From NCBI GenBank assembly GCA_963978895.1, contig OZ022246.1, positions 9,143,294-9,207,293 on the forward strand: 64,000 bases of DNA. Reading direction: 5' to 3'. This DNA is from Erpobdella octoculata (lineage: Eukaryota > Annelida > Clitellata > Hirudinida > Erpobdellidae). Below are positions 1-14,118 of the stretch, in pieces (position 1 is the stretch's first letter; every line of letters begins with the position of its first letter). The translations under genes and the position numbers were made by a program. The notes beneath the pieces were generated by a model. That model saw only the letters and a list, made by a program, of their open reading frames with translations. It was not told the origin of the DNA and ran no database searches.

Positions 1-2020
1 TCCCTCGGACCCCATAGTGTTCAAGTTTTTTTAGCAAGACTTTGTGATTCACTGTATCAAAAGCCTTGGCCAGATCCAGAAACACGCCGATGATGTAGTC
101 TCCTCGATCCATAGCCTCCGCAACCCTCGAGTGCAACAGAACGAGCGGCATGTAGGTAGAGTGATTTTTTCTAAAGCCGAACTGACTCCTGGTAATGATG
201 GAAAATCTGGCAAGAAATCCATAGAGCCTGGAGTGCATAGCTTTTTCAAAAAACTTTGAGAAGAAACATAAAATAGATATTGGCCGATAATTGGAAATGG
301 TATCTTTTTTGCCAGATTTGTGAAGGGGAATTATTTTTGCCGACTTTAACTGATCAGGAAACACCCCTGAAGAAAAAGAGCAGTTTATTATGCAGGAAAG
401 AATATGGGCTATCCGTGGAACAGAGCATCTTGCAATAGACGGGTCAATTCCGTCGATTCCACTGCTGTGTGAGATTTTTAATCGTGTCGATATTTCAATG
501 ATCTCGTCCGGTGTTGTAGGTATAGCATCGAAAGAATGGACCACGGGATTACCAAGATATTCATCAAATGTTTCATTAGGAATTAATATATTTTTTGCGA
601 GATCTGTGCCAATGCTGGAGAAATGGTTGTTAAACGAGTCAACAATTTCTGTAGGAGAGGTCAAATAACTCCCGTCACCCGCATCAAAAGTCCTGCACTG
701 CTCCACAGAAGATCGCTTGCCCATTAAGCTCCCAATGACGTTTCTTTAGCATTGTTTTGACATAAATTGAATTTTTTTGAATAGAGTTCTTTGATTGTCG
801 CAATTTTCATTGATTTGAAGCGATTACGGTACACAGTGAATTTCTCTTTATTGGCCACTGTCGGGCTCTTGAGGTATTTTTTATATAAGGCATTTTTCTT
901 TTTGCAGCACTTCATGAGATTTGGCGTCATCCAATCCTTATCAAATCTAGCAGGACCACGAGTGTATTTAACCAGTGGAAAACACTTGTTATATATTTCG
1001 AGATACTTATTAATGAATAATGAGTAAGCAGAGGACGCATCACCACCATCGGCCATCCCAATCACCCCAGACCAGTCCATCTCACCCAACATCTGTTCAA
1101 ACATCTCTTTCTGTCTCAGGCTGGTCAGCCTTCTAAATGAAATCTGATCTCTCTCAGTATTGGTGCGAGGTGCGAGATCAGTTGACAAAAAAAATCGGAA
1201 GATGATCAGAGATATCATCAATCACAATCCTAGCAATAGAATGTTGTAAGGGGTAGTTTGTAAACATGTTATCAATTGCAGAGGCAGTTTTAGAAGTTAT
1301 CCTGGTAGGCGCCGTAAATGCCGGAAGAAGGCTGTAAGAAGCCAGTAAATTGACAAAATCAGCCATAGACGAGCTCTGTTCTCTACTGAGAAAATCAATA
1401 TTGAAGTCGCCCATTAAAAGAATATTCATATTTCTTTTGACGAGACAATTTAACAAATTGCTGAATTCTATGTTGAAACTGTGTAAATTTGTGTCCGGGG
1501 GACGATAAATAACACCCACTAAGAAATTTCCAGTTTTTTGACAATCCATTGAGATTAGAAGAAGCTTGAATGAAGTAACACTGGTGTTCCAGAGTGAAGC
1601 ATCAACTGTTGAATACTTGATCCGCTCATCAATAAAAAATCCAACTCCACCACCTCTTTTCATGTCTCGATTTTGGAACACGAAGTGGAAACCCGGTATT
1701 TCTATGCCTTTAGACGAATTTTCATCCAACCAAGTTTCTGTGACCGCCAAAATTCGAGCTCGACTTTGGCGAAGTAGTATCGTTAAATCGTCTAATTTGT
1801 TTTTCATACTCCTGCAATTAACGTGAAGGAAAGAGAAAAATTCACGAGGCAGTTGATTGGTCAGGTCATTTAAATCTTTTGGAGAAACATAAATGCTGGT
1901 GTCTTCATACATTGAACGAAATAAATTGTCATCCGGATCAATACCAGAATCAAATAAAGAAGAATTATCTTCAGACCTCTCAAAACCAACACAAATTTCT
2001 TCTTTAACGTCAGAATCCAT
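1..2020 (-). pseudogene. Non-LTR ORF2: endonuclease plus reverse transcriptase, frameshifted
   Basis: The endonuclease occupies 1178-2020 and shows the exonuclease-endonuclease-phosphatase blocks in order: an HVNCRS-like start, TETWL, GGGVGFF, VGVIYRPP, MGDFN and SDHLP. The reading then moves to another frame (724-1221, a basic linker) and again to the frame covering about 1-722. There the reverse transcriptase blocks NYRPIS, QFGFRKNHST and LDLAKAFDTV can be read without stops. The family nicks target DNA and copies its RNA at the nick. With two frame changes, and truncation before the YxDD block at the window edge, this copy cannot be judged functional and is most likely a pseudogene. Confidence 0.8.
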
Positions 2021-2029
2021 TGGATGAAA

Positions 2030-2778
2030 TCAAAAGTTTTCAACCTCCTCCAGACTTAGAACTCGGGCGGGCCTGTCAGACTCAGCCCGCCTGACAAAGA
2101 CCGCACCATTCCAGGTCCAGATGGAAGCAATTCTCTTTTCTTTAAGAAGTTTTCTACCCTTTGAAAAGATGTCGGCATTTTTTTTGTTAGGTGTTCGTTT
2201 ATATAAACTTTTTGCGCAGTGTCTTGTTTTCCTAGTAATCTCCTTAATTCATAGATCCTATCTCTGACAAGCCTGGAGGCGAATGTAACAACAATTGGCC
2301 GAGGTGCGTTCTTTGGACCCGGTACGCGAAATCCAGCAGTGATGTCACGCTCTCAAATTTCGAGGTCCAACTTTTTCTGACAACATTCTATCACAGCCTT
2401 CACCGTATCTTGCCGTGAAGATGGCCTTTGACCTCCCCCATCCTTACTGGCAACAGAGGCTGCTTCTGCGTAAGATGACTCGGGTACACCGTGGAACACA
2501 AGATTGCCGCTCCTCATCTGGGTCTCCAATTGATCGAATTTGAGTTGTAGGGTACGATTCTCCTCTGTTAGGAATTTGAGCCTGTCAACAATAGGTTTGA
2601 TCTCATTCTGAAGGGTCTTTGTTACCAGCTCCATCATTGATTCTTTCAACATCTCTCTGATGCTCGACTCCAGATCAGGTAGTATCTTACCTTTAATTTT
2701 ATCTGCCAATGACTCGATGGTTTTATTTTCTGTTAAAAAATCCATGATTTCCTCATGCTTTGGCGGCTTGCGAGACAT
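2030..2778 (-). pseudogene. Non-LTR ORF1 (coiled-coil RNA-binding type), interrupted
   Basis: The open part (2353-2778) encodes 141 residues with a heptad-like helical stretch (around residues 20-90) and then an LVFHGVPES-like block, as in L1/CR1-type ORF1 proteins that coat element RNA. Past the TGA at 2353-2355 the same frame continues. It shifts at an A8 run near 2180-2187, and the C-terminal part is then readable to the TGA at 2030-2032. A single-base loss in a homopolymer plus one nonsense change explain the damage. Confidence 0.7.
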
Positions 2779-2785
2779 TATCTGA

Positions 2786-2913
2786 GCTAATTCGACTCGA
2801 AAGAGTGACTCACAACAGCAATACTGAATTCGTGTTCTTCACTAATATCGCTAATTCGACTCGAAGGAGTGGCTCACAACAACAAAATTGAATTTGTATT
2901 TTTTACTAATAAC
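2786..2913 (-). repeat. Two 64-bp tandem monomers in the 5' region of the retrotransposon
   Basis: Units start at 2786 and 2850 with the shared core GCTAATTCGACTCGAA, and lie directly upstream (minus strand) of the ORF1 ATG. Tandem 5' monomers are known from several non-LTR families, where they carry promoter activity. That role is an inference here. Confidence 0.6.
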
Positions 2914-2939
2914 GCTACAAATATTTACTAAAACAGACA

Positions 2940-3125
2940 GTTTGTGAAACTTGAGTTTTCGGGTTTGTAAAACTCAAGTTTTCGGGTTCGGGTTTGTAAA
3001 ACTCAGGTTTTCGGGTTCGGGTTCGGGTTTGTAGTTTTCCAAAAACCGGGTTCGGGTTTGTAGTTTTCCAAAAGCCGGGTTCGGGTTTGTAGTTTTCCAA
3101 AAACCGGGTTCGGGTTCGGGTACTG
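2940..3125. repeat. TTCGGG-rich degenerate tandem repeat
   Basis: Imperfect units of the type CGGGTTCGGGTTTGTA alternate with AAAACTCAAG or TTTTCCAAAA. The block resembles the one at 3960-4190 in the same orientation, so the two may be subterminal arrays of one unrecognised element. No open reading of substance lies between them. Confidence 0.6.
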
Positions 3126-3227
3126 GCTTATGATTTCAAATTCCTGGATAGATTTTAAATTTACCTAGTATATATACCTATACAAGCGAGAGCGATCAAT
3201 TCATCCATTGGACATTACACGTATTGA

Positions 3228-3925
3228 ATAAACTCTAACAATTTATTTTTTTAGCTTTTCAAATAATGTGATTTCTTTGGCCGAAGGAGGCTTAATTATT
3301 TTAGTTCGTTCGTGGCTCGGTCCTGCCTGATAATCAAACGGATTAGTGGTCTAGCTTACACACTCACCAATAAAATGACCTATTTGTGTTATTTGTTACG
3401 CAAAGGTGATAATACAAAATTTGCATGGCTTGCGATTAGTATAATACGTTACCTCTTAAATTATTGTAATTGTGGTGATTTATTATTTTTTTAGCGGCTT
3501 GGTCCGGTCGGGTTATCAGGCGGATTAGTGTCCTAGCTTACACATTTGCCAATAAAATAACTGTGGCGCATAGATCATTTATAGACTTTGCCAGTTAAAG
3601 TTTAGGATTATGCAAGATTATCTTTATAACAAAGGGTCTTTGTTATATCAGAAAAACTTTGAGTATATGAATGAATAAATATAAGGTTATATAACTGAAG
3701 TAAAAAGTTTAGAGTCATGGCTATCCGCGATTTCTTCGACCGAAGGAGGCTTGTAATTATTTTAGTTCGTTCGCGGCTCGGTCCGGCCTGATAATCAAAC
3801 GGATTAGTGGTCTAGCTTACACAATCACTAATAAAATGACGTATTTGTGTTATTTGTTACGCAAAGGTGATAATACAAAACTTCTACGCTCGCGATTAGT
3901 ATAATATGTTACGTCAACAAAACTT
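3228..3925 (+). repeat. Directly duplicated ~185-bp sequence with a third partial copy
   Basis: The segment at about 3269-3452 recurs at about 3728-3914, sharing GGCCGAAGGAGGCTT-like starts, CTGATAATCAAACGGATTAG and the end GCGATTAGTATAATA. A partial third copy lies at 3494-3560. The copies sit between two TTCGGG arrays. I see no protein in them. Confidence 0.6.
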
Positions 3926-3959
3926 GTAATTTATTACAAGCTTTTATAAAGATTTATTT

Positions 3960-4190
3960 GTTCACAACTCCGAGTTCGGGTATTAGGCTTATAAATTTTC
4001 GGGTTCGGGTATCAAGTTTTCACATTTTCGGGTTCGAGTTCGGGTTCGGGTATCAAGTTTTGTCATTTTCGGGTTCGGGTATCAAGTTTTCACATTTTCG
4101 GGTTCGGGTTCGGGTATCAAATTTTCACAGTTTCGGGTTCGAGTTCGGGTATCAGAAAAAGACCGGGTAGTACCGAACTCGGGTTCGGGT
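3960..4190. repeat. Second TTCGGG-rich degenerate tandem repeat
   Basis: Units of about 40 bp alternate TTTTCGGGTTCGGGTATCAAG with TTTTCACA spacers. They end near a small inverted motif, GGGTAGTACCGAACTCGGG, and GGGTACCCG. Any short protein readings are simple products of the repeat. Confidence 0.6.
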
Positions 4191-4200
4191 ACCCGTGACA

Positions 4201-4353
4201 TCCCTAATATATATATATATATATATATAAATGAATGTTTGTATGTATATATGTATATATGTCTTTTATGCATTGCTACACCATTCATCCGATCGTAATG
4301 AAATTTTCACACAACCTTGAGAGTCAAGGGGAATCAAATATAGAGAAAAAAAA
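4201..4353 (+). mobile_element. Helitron 5'-end fragment
   Basis: Starts with (TA)n followed by AAATGAATGTTTGTATG. It continues through the family block TGCATTGCTACACCATTCAT and ACAACCTTGAGAGTCAAGG, then departs from the other copies after about 4353. Family definition comes from the complete copy at 51398-52549. Confidence 0.65.
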
Positions 4354-4354
4354 T

Positions 4355-4877
4355 TTGAAATCCGTTTTTTCGTTGATGTTTTTTGGACAAAAAACGTTTT
4401 GTTCAGCGGTAGTAAGGTGAAGTAAATTTTTTTTCTACAAAATAAAAATAAATTAATTTATAGTTAAATTATACAAAAAAATTTTTCTTAAGTTTTAAAG
4501 GTTTTAAATATAAATATTAAATATTAACTTAAATAAATATGTGTGTTGTTTAGTGCCGCCCATAGATATCTATGGTGCCGCTTGATACCTTTGTTTTGAT
4601 TTCATAGAGCTCATTCTCTTCCGAACTTACGAAATCGGCCGATGACGCTATACTAGAACTTTACCGATTAGGTAAACTTTTTAGTAAATCGATTTGTACT
4701 GAGAACAACAGAACTTCAACCTTCAACGACTTTAAAGCTTAGGTCGGTCATGATAAAAAATATAAATTGCGAAACAGACAAAACACAATAAGAAAAGGTT
4801 TTCGAATAAATTTGCGACACAATTGTTTGAATAATGTTTAAAATTCTTTTAATAAACTAAAAATAATTTATTAGCCT
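4355..4877. other. AT-rich spacer, no recognised gene
   Basis: I see no coding region. The only structure noted is a perfect palindrome, CATAGATATCTATG, near 4560, a motif also present near 39748. Confidence 0.5.
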
Positions 4878-5088
4878 ATATATATATATAAATGAATGTT
4901 TGTATGTATGTATGTATGTATATATGTATATCCTTTATGCATTGCTACACCATTCATCCGATCGCAATGAAATTTTTACACAACCTTGAGAGTCAAGGGG
5001 AATCAAATATAGAAAAAAAATTGAAATCCGTCACAAAATGAGCGGAGCGGGTGAGCGAGCGGGAACTATATATATATATATATATATA
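4878..5088 (+). mobile_element. Helitron 5'-half fragment
   Basis: (TA)n plus AAATGAATGTTTG, the CTACACCATTCATCCGATCG block, CACAAAATGAGCGGAGCGGG and GAGCGGGAACTATATATA. It lacks the 3' hairpin and CTAG end found in complete copies. Confidence 0.7.
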
Positions 5089-5283
5089 AATTATAAGGAA
5101 ACATAGCGTTGATATGTTTTTACGAGCCACATATATCAGAAACTTGGATGGCTTACAATCCACTACGAAATAACGCAAATATAAATGTCTCAACTTCAGA
5201 CTCGAACCCACGACTGTCGGATCGGCAACACCTCCTCGCATCATGCCAACTACCTTACCATCTGCGCCACTTCCACCGCCAAA
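5085..5283 (-). mobile_element. tRNA-derived SINE
   Basis: On the minus strand a pol III box A (TGGCGCAGATGG, plus positions 5258-5269) and box B (GGTTCGAGTC, plus positions 5199-5208) are spaced as in a tRNA. The head is therefore tRNA-like, followed by about 110 bp of body running into (TA)n. It is not a tRNA gene: no clean acceptor stem closes around the two boxes. Confidence 0.65.
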
Positions 5284-5338
5284 AAACAGTGGTTGTTAAG
5301 CGCTTTTGTTGGGGTATGTTGAACACAACACTCGACTA

Positions 5339-5467
<129 letters not shown>

Positions 5468-5788
5468 TTTATTAAAAGTCACCGCATACTTACACGATAC
5501 AAGTTTTTGAAGACTTCTTTCAACACTACGAAAATTCTTTCGCACACTTTCAACCGAAAACAGTTCACTATTCATCATTTTATTTAATTTGCCGACGCGT
5601 TTCGGAGTACCTTTACTCCATTTTCAAGGCTCATTGTAAACAAAATCCGCAAAGAACTTAAAGTCATATAATGAAAAGAAAATATGCACAAAACTAAAAG
5701 TCACATAAAATATTCTTCCCACTCTATACATACCCGTTTCTAACCATAATACCTTGGTATTACACATTACGAAATATGATCTACAATC

Positions 5789-7461
5789 CAGTGGCGTAGC
5801 TAGGGTCTTCTGCGCCCGGCGACAAAACACAAAATCTGCGCCCCCTACATAAAATATAATAACTGTCGTACTCAGTATTTGCATGTAGGCTACAGTCTCT
5901 GGTGCCTATATACATGCATTTCAGTGTATTTAAATTTCTATATGCATATTGCACCTTACATCATAATTGTATTATTCTTTCTTAGTTTTTACTATTATAC
6001 TGTATTTCTTACAATTACAAAATATTAATGAATATTATTACGTATATAATTAGATTCTTTCAATTTATTTTCCAGTAGTTTTTATAATTCTGTATTTTTC
6101 TTGTCCGCTGAGTCAGATGTGCGAAAGAAAAATTATAAAATTTAAAAGCAAAACAACAGATAGGTATTGTTTAAAATTGTGGTTAAAAATGAGCTGAGTT
6201 TTAAACAAAATTTATTTTTCTTGCTTTTACTGCAGCAAACTGGTTAATTATATTATCAAAATCAATCTGTTCAAGAACTTCCTTCTCCACACTCATTAAG
6301 GCCAGATCGATAGGTCTATCTTGTCCCATAGATGCTCGAAGGTAGGAAAGAATTATTTTTAATTTACTGAAGGATCGCTCACAGCTGGCAATTGTGACAG
6401 CTATGGTAAGAAGGATTTGTAGAGCAACACGCAAATTTGGAAAAACATCTTCTCCTTAACTAACAATGAACGACAAGAGTTCTGTAGGAGTCTTTGGTGC
6501 AGTATCCTGGCGGGTCTCAAGGAGCATTCTGCAGTCACATATTTCATTTAATAACTCAATTCCTTCAACATCCAAGTCATAAAAATTTCCAAATTCAATA
6601 CAATGATGACCGGAGACTGTCAAGTTCTTTGTCATTCAAAAGTTTGTCTACATCAAGTAAGAATCCGAATTTGAAGTTCAGATCTTTGAGACGAGTAAAC
6701 CTTGTTGTCATCTCCTGTTGAAATCGATCTAAAATACTCTTCATGATCCGAACAATTTCTTCTTCTGACAAAAGTCCTGCATCTCGGGCAAGTTCTCCAG
6801 GCATCCTTCACCGTCGCCTGATTCTACTTTCTAGAGCAACACCCCATAGCTCACATCTTTCCTTTGCTTTTAGCACCGAATCATTGCTGGATGCATACCG
6901 ATGCTGTCGCATCCTGCCGGCCTGTTCAATGTGTATTGTGTAAATTTGTTTGTATCAGTAAAATTTCCTTCCACTGCTGCAGGCACATAATAAAGTTATT
7001 ACTGTGCACTCAATGCTACATATTTCTCAAAACAGATTTTACTAGTTTATATTCATAATTGTAATACATAGACTCAGTATATTAGTGCTATTATTAAGTC
7101 CCGAGTCCAATGTCCATGTGTCATACTAAGGAAGATTATCTACATTATCATCCATTTCTCCAGCAGCCCGTTGGTCCCGTGAGACAAAAACAAAACTAAA
7201 CTTAGTAATAGCAGTTATGTATAGGCGGCTACACTGACTAACCCAATGTAGCTATACCACGGATATACTATATAGAGCATAATCTATACAAGCTTTTAAC
7301 TGCACTGCTTGATTTGGCCTGCACTGTTCTAAAGGAGAGTCATAGAAATTGCTAGGTAAAGCAAAATAATAATTAAAAAATTTTGGTCACTGATATTGCG
7401 CCCCCTCCAGCCCTGCGCCCGGGAACAACTGTCCCCCCTGCCCCCCCTCCCTACACCACTG
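5789..7461. mobile_element. hAT DNA transposon with intact target duplication
   Basis: The termini are inverted: CAGTGGCGTAG at 5789 and CTACACCACTG ending at 7461. The element is flanked by a perfect 8-bp duplication, CTACAATC (5781-5788 and 7462-7469). Both facts are diagnostic of hAT. It carries C-rich subterminal stretches with GCGCCC motifs at both ends and a decayed transposase on the minus strand. Confidence 0.9.
6201..6960 (-). pseudogene. hAT transposase relic (C-terminal dimerisation region)
   Basis: The 6201-6434 part encodes the hAT dimerisation block: a VALQILLTIAVTIASCERSFSKLK-type stretch followed by YLRASMGQDR and a LALMSVEKEV segment. Further upstream in transposase sense, another frame (6595-6804) continues a helical region ending in DLNFKFGFLLDVDKLL. 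Frames change and stops interrupt, so no active enzyme is encoded. The type is the TTF/ZMYM1-like hAT lineage (inference from the pattern). Confidence 0.7.
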
Positions 7462-7548
7462 CTACAATCAACTCTAAACAAGTCAGCGAAACAGTACCAC
7501 AAACATCAAACAACCAATGCTCATTCATACATTCAATCATCTGTAGGT

Positions 7549-8100
7549 CTATTTTTTTCTTCGTCTTTCAGTAATGTTAATATTGTCCACTAAGTGAGAA
7601 AACCGTAGTTGCGGATCGGTCTCTTCATCAGCTTTGTCGACAGCTATCTTTACTTCTTCTGAAGCCGTGAGTTCAACTGTGACTATTGGAGGAATGGACT
7701 TGTCAATTTTCTCTGCTACAACGTTCTGTGAAAGAGGATTCTCTTCTTGTAACATCCGGAAAACATTGATACGGTTTTCATCAACTACTTTATTTGTTGT
7801 ATTCATTTCTTCGCCACGATTCTTCTTTGTCCCTAATTCATACAAAGTAAGGACGTGCGGAAATTTATCAAACTGCGTGTTGATTTCGGGCTTCCGTTGT
7901 AAGATTAGTAGAGCCTCTTTGATTCTCAACTGTCTGACATCTTTCTCTTTAGTAATAACACGTACATTGTCAACGAGAATATCACGTTTCAAAGCTCGGC
8001 CGTGAGTCATATTAAAATGTTGCAAGATACTACCGTTTTGCAAATGCATGTTGTGGCGTCTCGATAAAGTAGTCATTGTGGATCCGATGTATTTATCCAC
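7549..8100 (-). pseudogene. C-terminal GIY-YIG endonuclease domain of a Penelope-like polyprotein
   Basis: The 183-residue reading starts in the domain with [12 protein letters not shown], continues with the conserved GSI..HF...HGR block, then a [14 protein letters not shown] segment and a KPEIN..FD end. This order is typical of the endonuclease that Penelope-like elements carry after their reverse transcriptase, used to cut target DNA. The remaining ~100 residues form an acidic tail ending in a basic stretch. The reading is open to its stop at 7549, but everything upstream is replaced by a (TA)n tract, so this is a 5'-truncated relic. Confidence 0.7.
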
Positions 8101-9038
<938 letters not shown>

Positions 9039-9082
9039 TATATATATATATATACATACATATATATACATATATATAGATA

Positions 9083-9359
9083 CTAGCGGGTGTACCCGGC
9101 GTTGCCCGGGGTTTTTAAAGGTTTCTCTAATGTTTGTCGCTTTCCCGCTCCCGGTCGCTTTCCCGCTCCCGGTCGCTTTCCCGCTCCCGGTCGCTTTCCC
9201 GCTCCCGGTCGCTTTCCCGCTCCCGGTCGCTTTCCCGCTCCCGGTCGCTTTCCCGCTCTCGGTAGCTTTCCCGTTCTCGGTCGCTTTTCCTTTCCCGCTC
9301 GATCGTTCGCTCTCAGTTGGCTTTCCGTTCCCGTTACCGCTCATTTATGTATGAATATG

Positions 9360-9362
<3 letters not shown>
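9083..9362 (-). mobile_element. Helitron 3'-half fragment, opposite orientation
   Basis: Begins on the plus strand with CTAG (9083-9086) and the hairpin CCCGGCGTTGCCCGGG, followed by seven to eight near-identical 18-bp units (GCTTTCCCGCTCCCGGTC). It faces the preceding Helitron tail to tail across 44 bp of (TA)n. The Arg-Ser or Gly-Lys readings across it are artefacts of the repeat. Confidence 0.7.
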
Positions 9363-9446
<84 letters not shown>

Positions 9447-9465
9447 CATATATATATATATATAT

Positions 9466-9966
<501 letters not shown>

Positions 9967-10009
9967 TTGTACGCAAACTCCATTGAATATAACTGCCCAT
10001 TTTGTATTT

Positions 10010-10430
10010 GTTAATTTTTTTGCTAAAGACTCAAAACGTCGAAGGCCGAAAGGAAGCCCGTTGTTGGGAAGATAAACTATTAACGAATTCCTTCTTTGCA
10101 GCCGTATTTACGTTTATTTGTAAAAAATTTAAAAAGACAATTATGTTATAAAATAAATAAAATAAACTAAAAGGTGTAACTTATAAGTTTAAAGTTATAA
10201 ACATGGGCTAACGCGTTTCGACAGTTAGTTTGTCATCATCAGTAGTCCAGGAGAATTAAAAAAAAGCTGGCATAATTGGAAGCAAAGCAGTTTGATATTT
10301 TGTTTTGTAGGTATATGTGTTAGCCCGAAAAGAAACAAAACATGGATAGAATAATGAAAAGTGAAATTAGTTAAAACCGATAATGAAACAAAATAATAAT
10401 ATTTATTTTTCGAGAATGACATGTTAATTT
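10010..10430 (-). repeat. Dispersed repeat with Penelope-like 3' motif
   Basis: Minus strand contains CTACTGATGATGACAAAC and CGAAACGCGTTAGCCCAT, a motif pair resembling the tail of the Penelope-like fragment at 5585-5630. A 57-bp segment at 10269-10325 recurs at 43539-43594 with few changes. I see no coding capacity. Confidence 0.4.
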
Positions 10431-10646
10431 ATTTTACTATAGGGAGATATTAAAAATAAATTATATAATAAAACTGTTATATATTTAAAAATACGGTCGA
10501 AAAGCAAACTATTAATTGTCAAAAGACAGATCTACGTCACATCTCGCGCAACCATAACATTGTTAAAACGGAAACCATCTCTGAAGAATTGCCAAAATTA
10601 AATTAATTAATTAAAATGCCACGTTATTTTACACAAAACGTTATCG

Positions 10647-11030
10647 TCAACGTCGCATAGTTATATTGTCACAATGCAGAGCTGCCGCCATTCTTGCCAA
10701 AAGAACAGTTTCATCATTAACTGCTTCATTTATCGAAACAATCTCATCAGGCACAGCTGAAACAGCACGGTCGTCATACAATATCGTTTCTACCGAAACC
10801 CGATCGCACGTAGATGACGAGTTGTCGCGGACCGGCTGGCCAACGCTTTCGTGTCGAGAGCCACCACCGCTCTCACCGCCGCCACTTTCAGGGTCCACGA
10901 CATGATCCATAGCAGGTGTCGACATGGACGAGGGGCCGATATCCAAGTTATCTTCAACAGGATCACCACACCGCTCCTCGCACGGCTCGAAGGAAGAAAA
11001 TGAAGTGTCCGCATCAAAAAAGATATCGGT

Positions 11031-11037
<7 letters not shown>
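10647..11037 (-). pseudogene. Unrecognised coding-like fragment (~129 codons)
   Basis: Open on the minus strand from the (TA)n boundary at 11037 to a stop at 10647. It is richer in GC than its surroundings. The product is acidic and rich in Ser, Gly and Asp, with an [11 protein letters not shown] stretch and an alternation of Asp-Glu clusters, and ends in MRR. I do not recognise a domain. It could be the unstructured part of a transposon protein or of a host exon. The upstream end is destroyed by the repeat, so no start can be chosen. Confidence 0.35.
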
Positions 11038-11093
<56 letters not shown>

Positions 11094-11100
11094 GAATGTT

Positions 11101-11174
<74 letters not shown>
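11037..11174. repeat. (TA)n split by a short Helitron 5' motif
   Basis: Two TA tracts flank a 17-bp AAATGAATGTTTG island (11090-11102), which suggests local duplication of the Helitron 5' end with its TA tract. Confidence 0.8.
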
Positions 11175-11177
<3 letters not shown>

Positions 11178-11332
11178 GAATGTTTGTATGTATATATGTC
11201 CTTTATGCATTGATACACCATTCAACCGATGGTAATAAAATTTTCACACAACCTTGAGAGTCAAGGAAATCAAATAGAGAAAAAAAAATTTGAAATCCGT
11301 CACAAAATGAGCGGAGCGGGTAAGCGAGCGGG

Positions 11333-11370
<38 letters not shown>

Positions 11371-11644
11371 GTAGGGTAAGCGACCCGGAACGGGAAATCG
11401 ACCGGGAGGGGAAAAAACCGGATACAGGAAAGCGTCTGGGGAGCGGGAAAACGGCCTGGAGCGAAAAACCGACCGTGAACGGAAAAGCGACCGGGAGCGA
11501 GAAACCAACCGAGAGCGGGAGAGCAAGCAGGCACGGGAAAGCGACCGGGAGCGGGAAAACAAGCGGGGAAGGAAACGGGAGCGAGAGAGACAAGCATTAG
11601 AAAAACCTTTAAAAACCCCGGGCACCGCCGGGTACCTCCGCTAG
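11164..11644 (+). mobile_element. Compact complete Helitron copy
   Basis: Runs from (TA)n-AAATGAATGTTTGTATG through the family 5' block, an internal short (TA)n (11337-11362), a degenerate GGGAACGGGAAAGCGACC array, and the tail ACATTAGAAAAACC. It ends in the hairpin CCCCGGGCACCGCCGGGG-type sequence and CTAG (11641-11644) before T. It has no coding capacity and is therefore non-autonomous. Confidence 0.75.
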
Positions 11645-11663
11645 TATATATATAAATGAATGT

Positions 11664-12068
11664 TTGTATGTATGTATGTATGTATGTATGTATGTATGTA
11701 TGTATGTATGTATGTATGTATGTATGTATGTATGTATGTATGTATGTATGTATGTATGTATGTATGTATGTATGTATGTATGTATGTATGTATGTATGTA
11801 TGTATGTATGTATGTATGTATGTATGTATGTATGTATGTATGTATGTATGTATGTATGTATGTATGTATGTATGTATGTATGTATGTATGTATGTATGTA
11901 TGTATGTATGTATGTATGTATGTATGTATGTATGTATGTATGTATGTATGTATGTATGTATGTATGTATGTATGTATGTATGTATGTATGTATGTATGTA
12001 TGTATGTATGTATGTATGTATGTATGTATGTATGTATGTATGTATGTATGTATGTATGTATGTATGTA
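11664..12068. repeat. (TATG)n microsatellite, about 100 units
   Basis: A pure tetranucleotide array inside the Helitron 5' region, where other copies carry only two to six TATG units. The long Met-Cys-Met-Tyr and His-Thr-Tyr-Ile readings are artefacts. Confidence 0.95.
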
Positions 12069-12205
12069 TTTCCTTTATGCATTGCTACTCCATTCATCCG
12101 ATCGTAATGATATTTTCACACAACCTTGAGAGTCAAGGGGAATCAAATATAGTGAAAAAACTTTGAAATCCGTCACAAAATGAGCGGAGCGGGTGAGTGA
12201 GCGGG

Positions 12206-14118
<1,913 letters not shown>

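Larger units (their letters stand above)
1..2913 (-). mobile_element. Decayed CR1/L2-type non-LTR retrotransposon, cut by the window edge
   Basis: Read on the minus strand the order is 5' repeats, ORF1, then ORF2 with an endonuclease followed by a reverse transcriptase that runs off position 1. ORF1 stops (2030-2032) just before the ORF2 ATG (2018-2020), the compact layout usual for the jockey superfamily. The copy is dead: ORF1 has an in-frame TGA and a frameshift, and ORF2 changes frame near 1180-1220 and near 725. Assignment to CR1/L2 rather than another clade rests on the protein style and is an inference. Confidence 0.8.

Noticed and set aside
4560..4574. Palindrome CATAGATATCTATG shared with 39748-39761
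   Set aside because: It is too short, and flanking sequence does not align well enough to claim a common element.
5199..5269. A tRNA gene on the minus strand
   Set aside because: Box A and box B are present but no acceptor stem closes around them and a SINE body follows.
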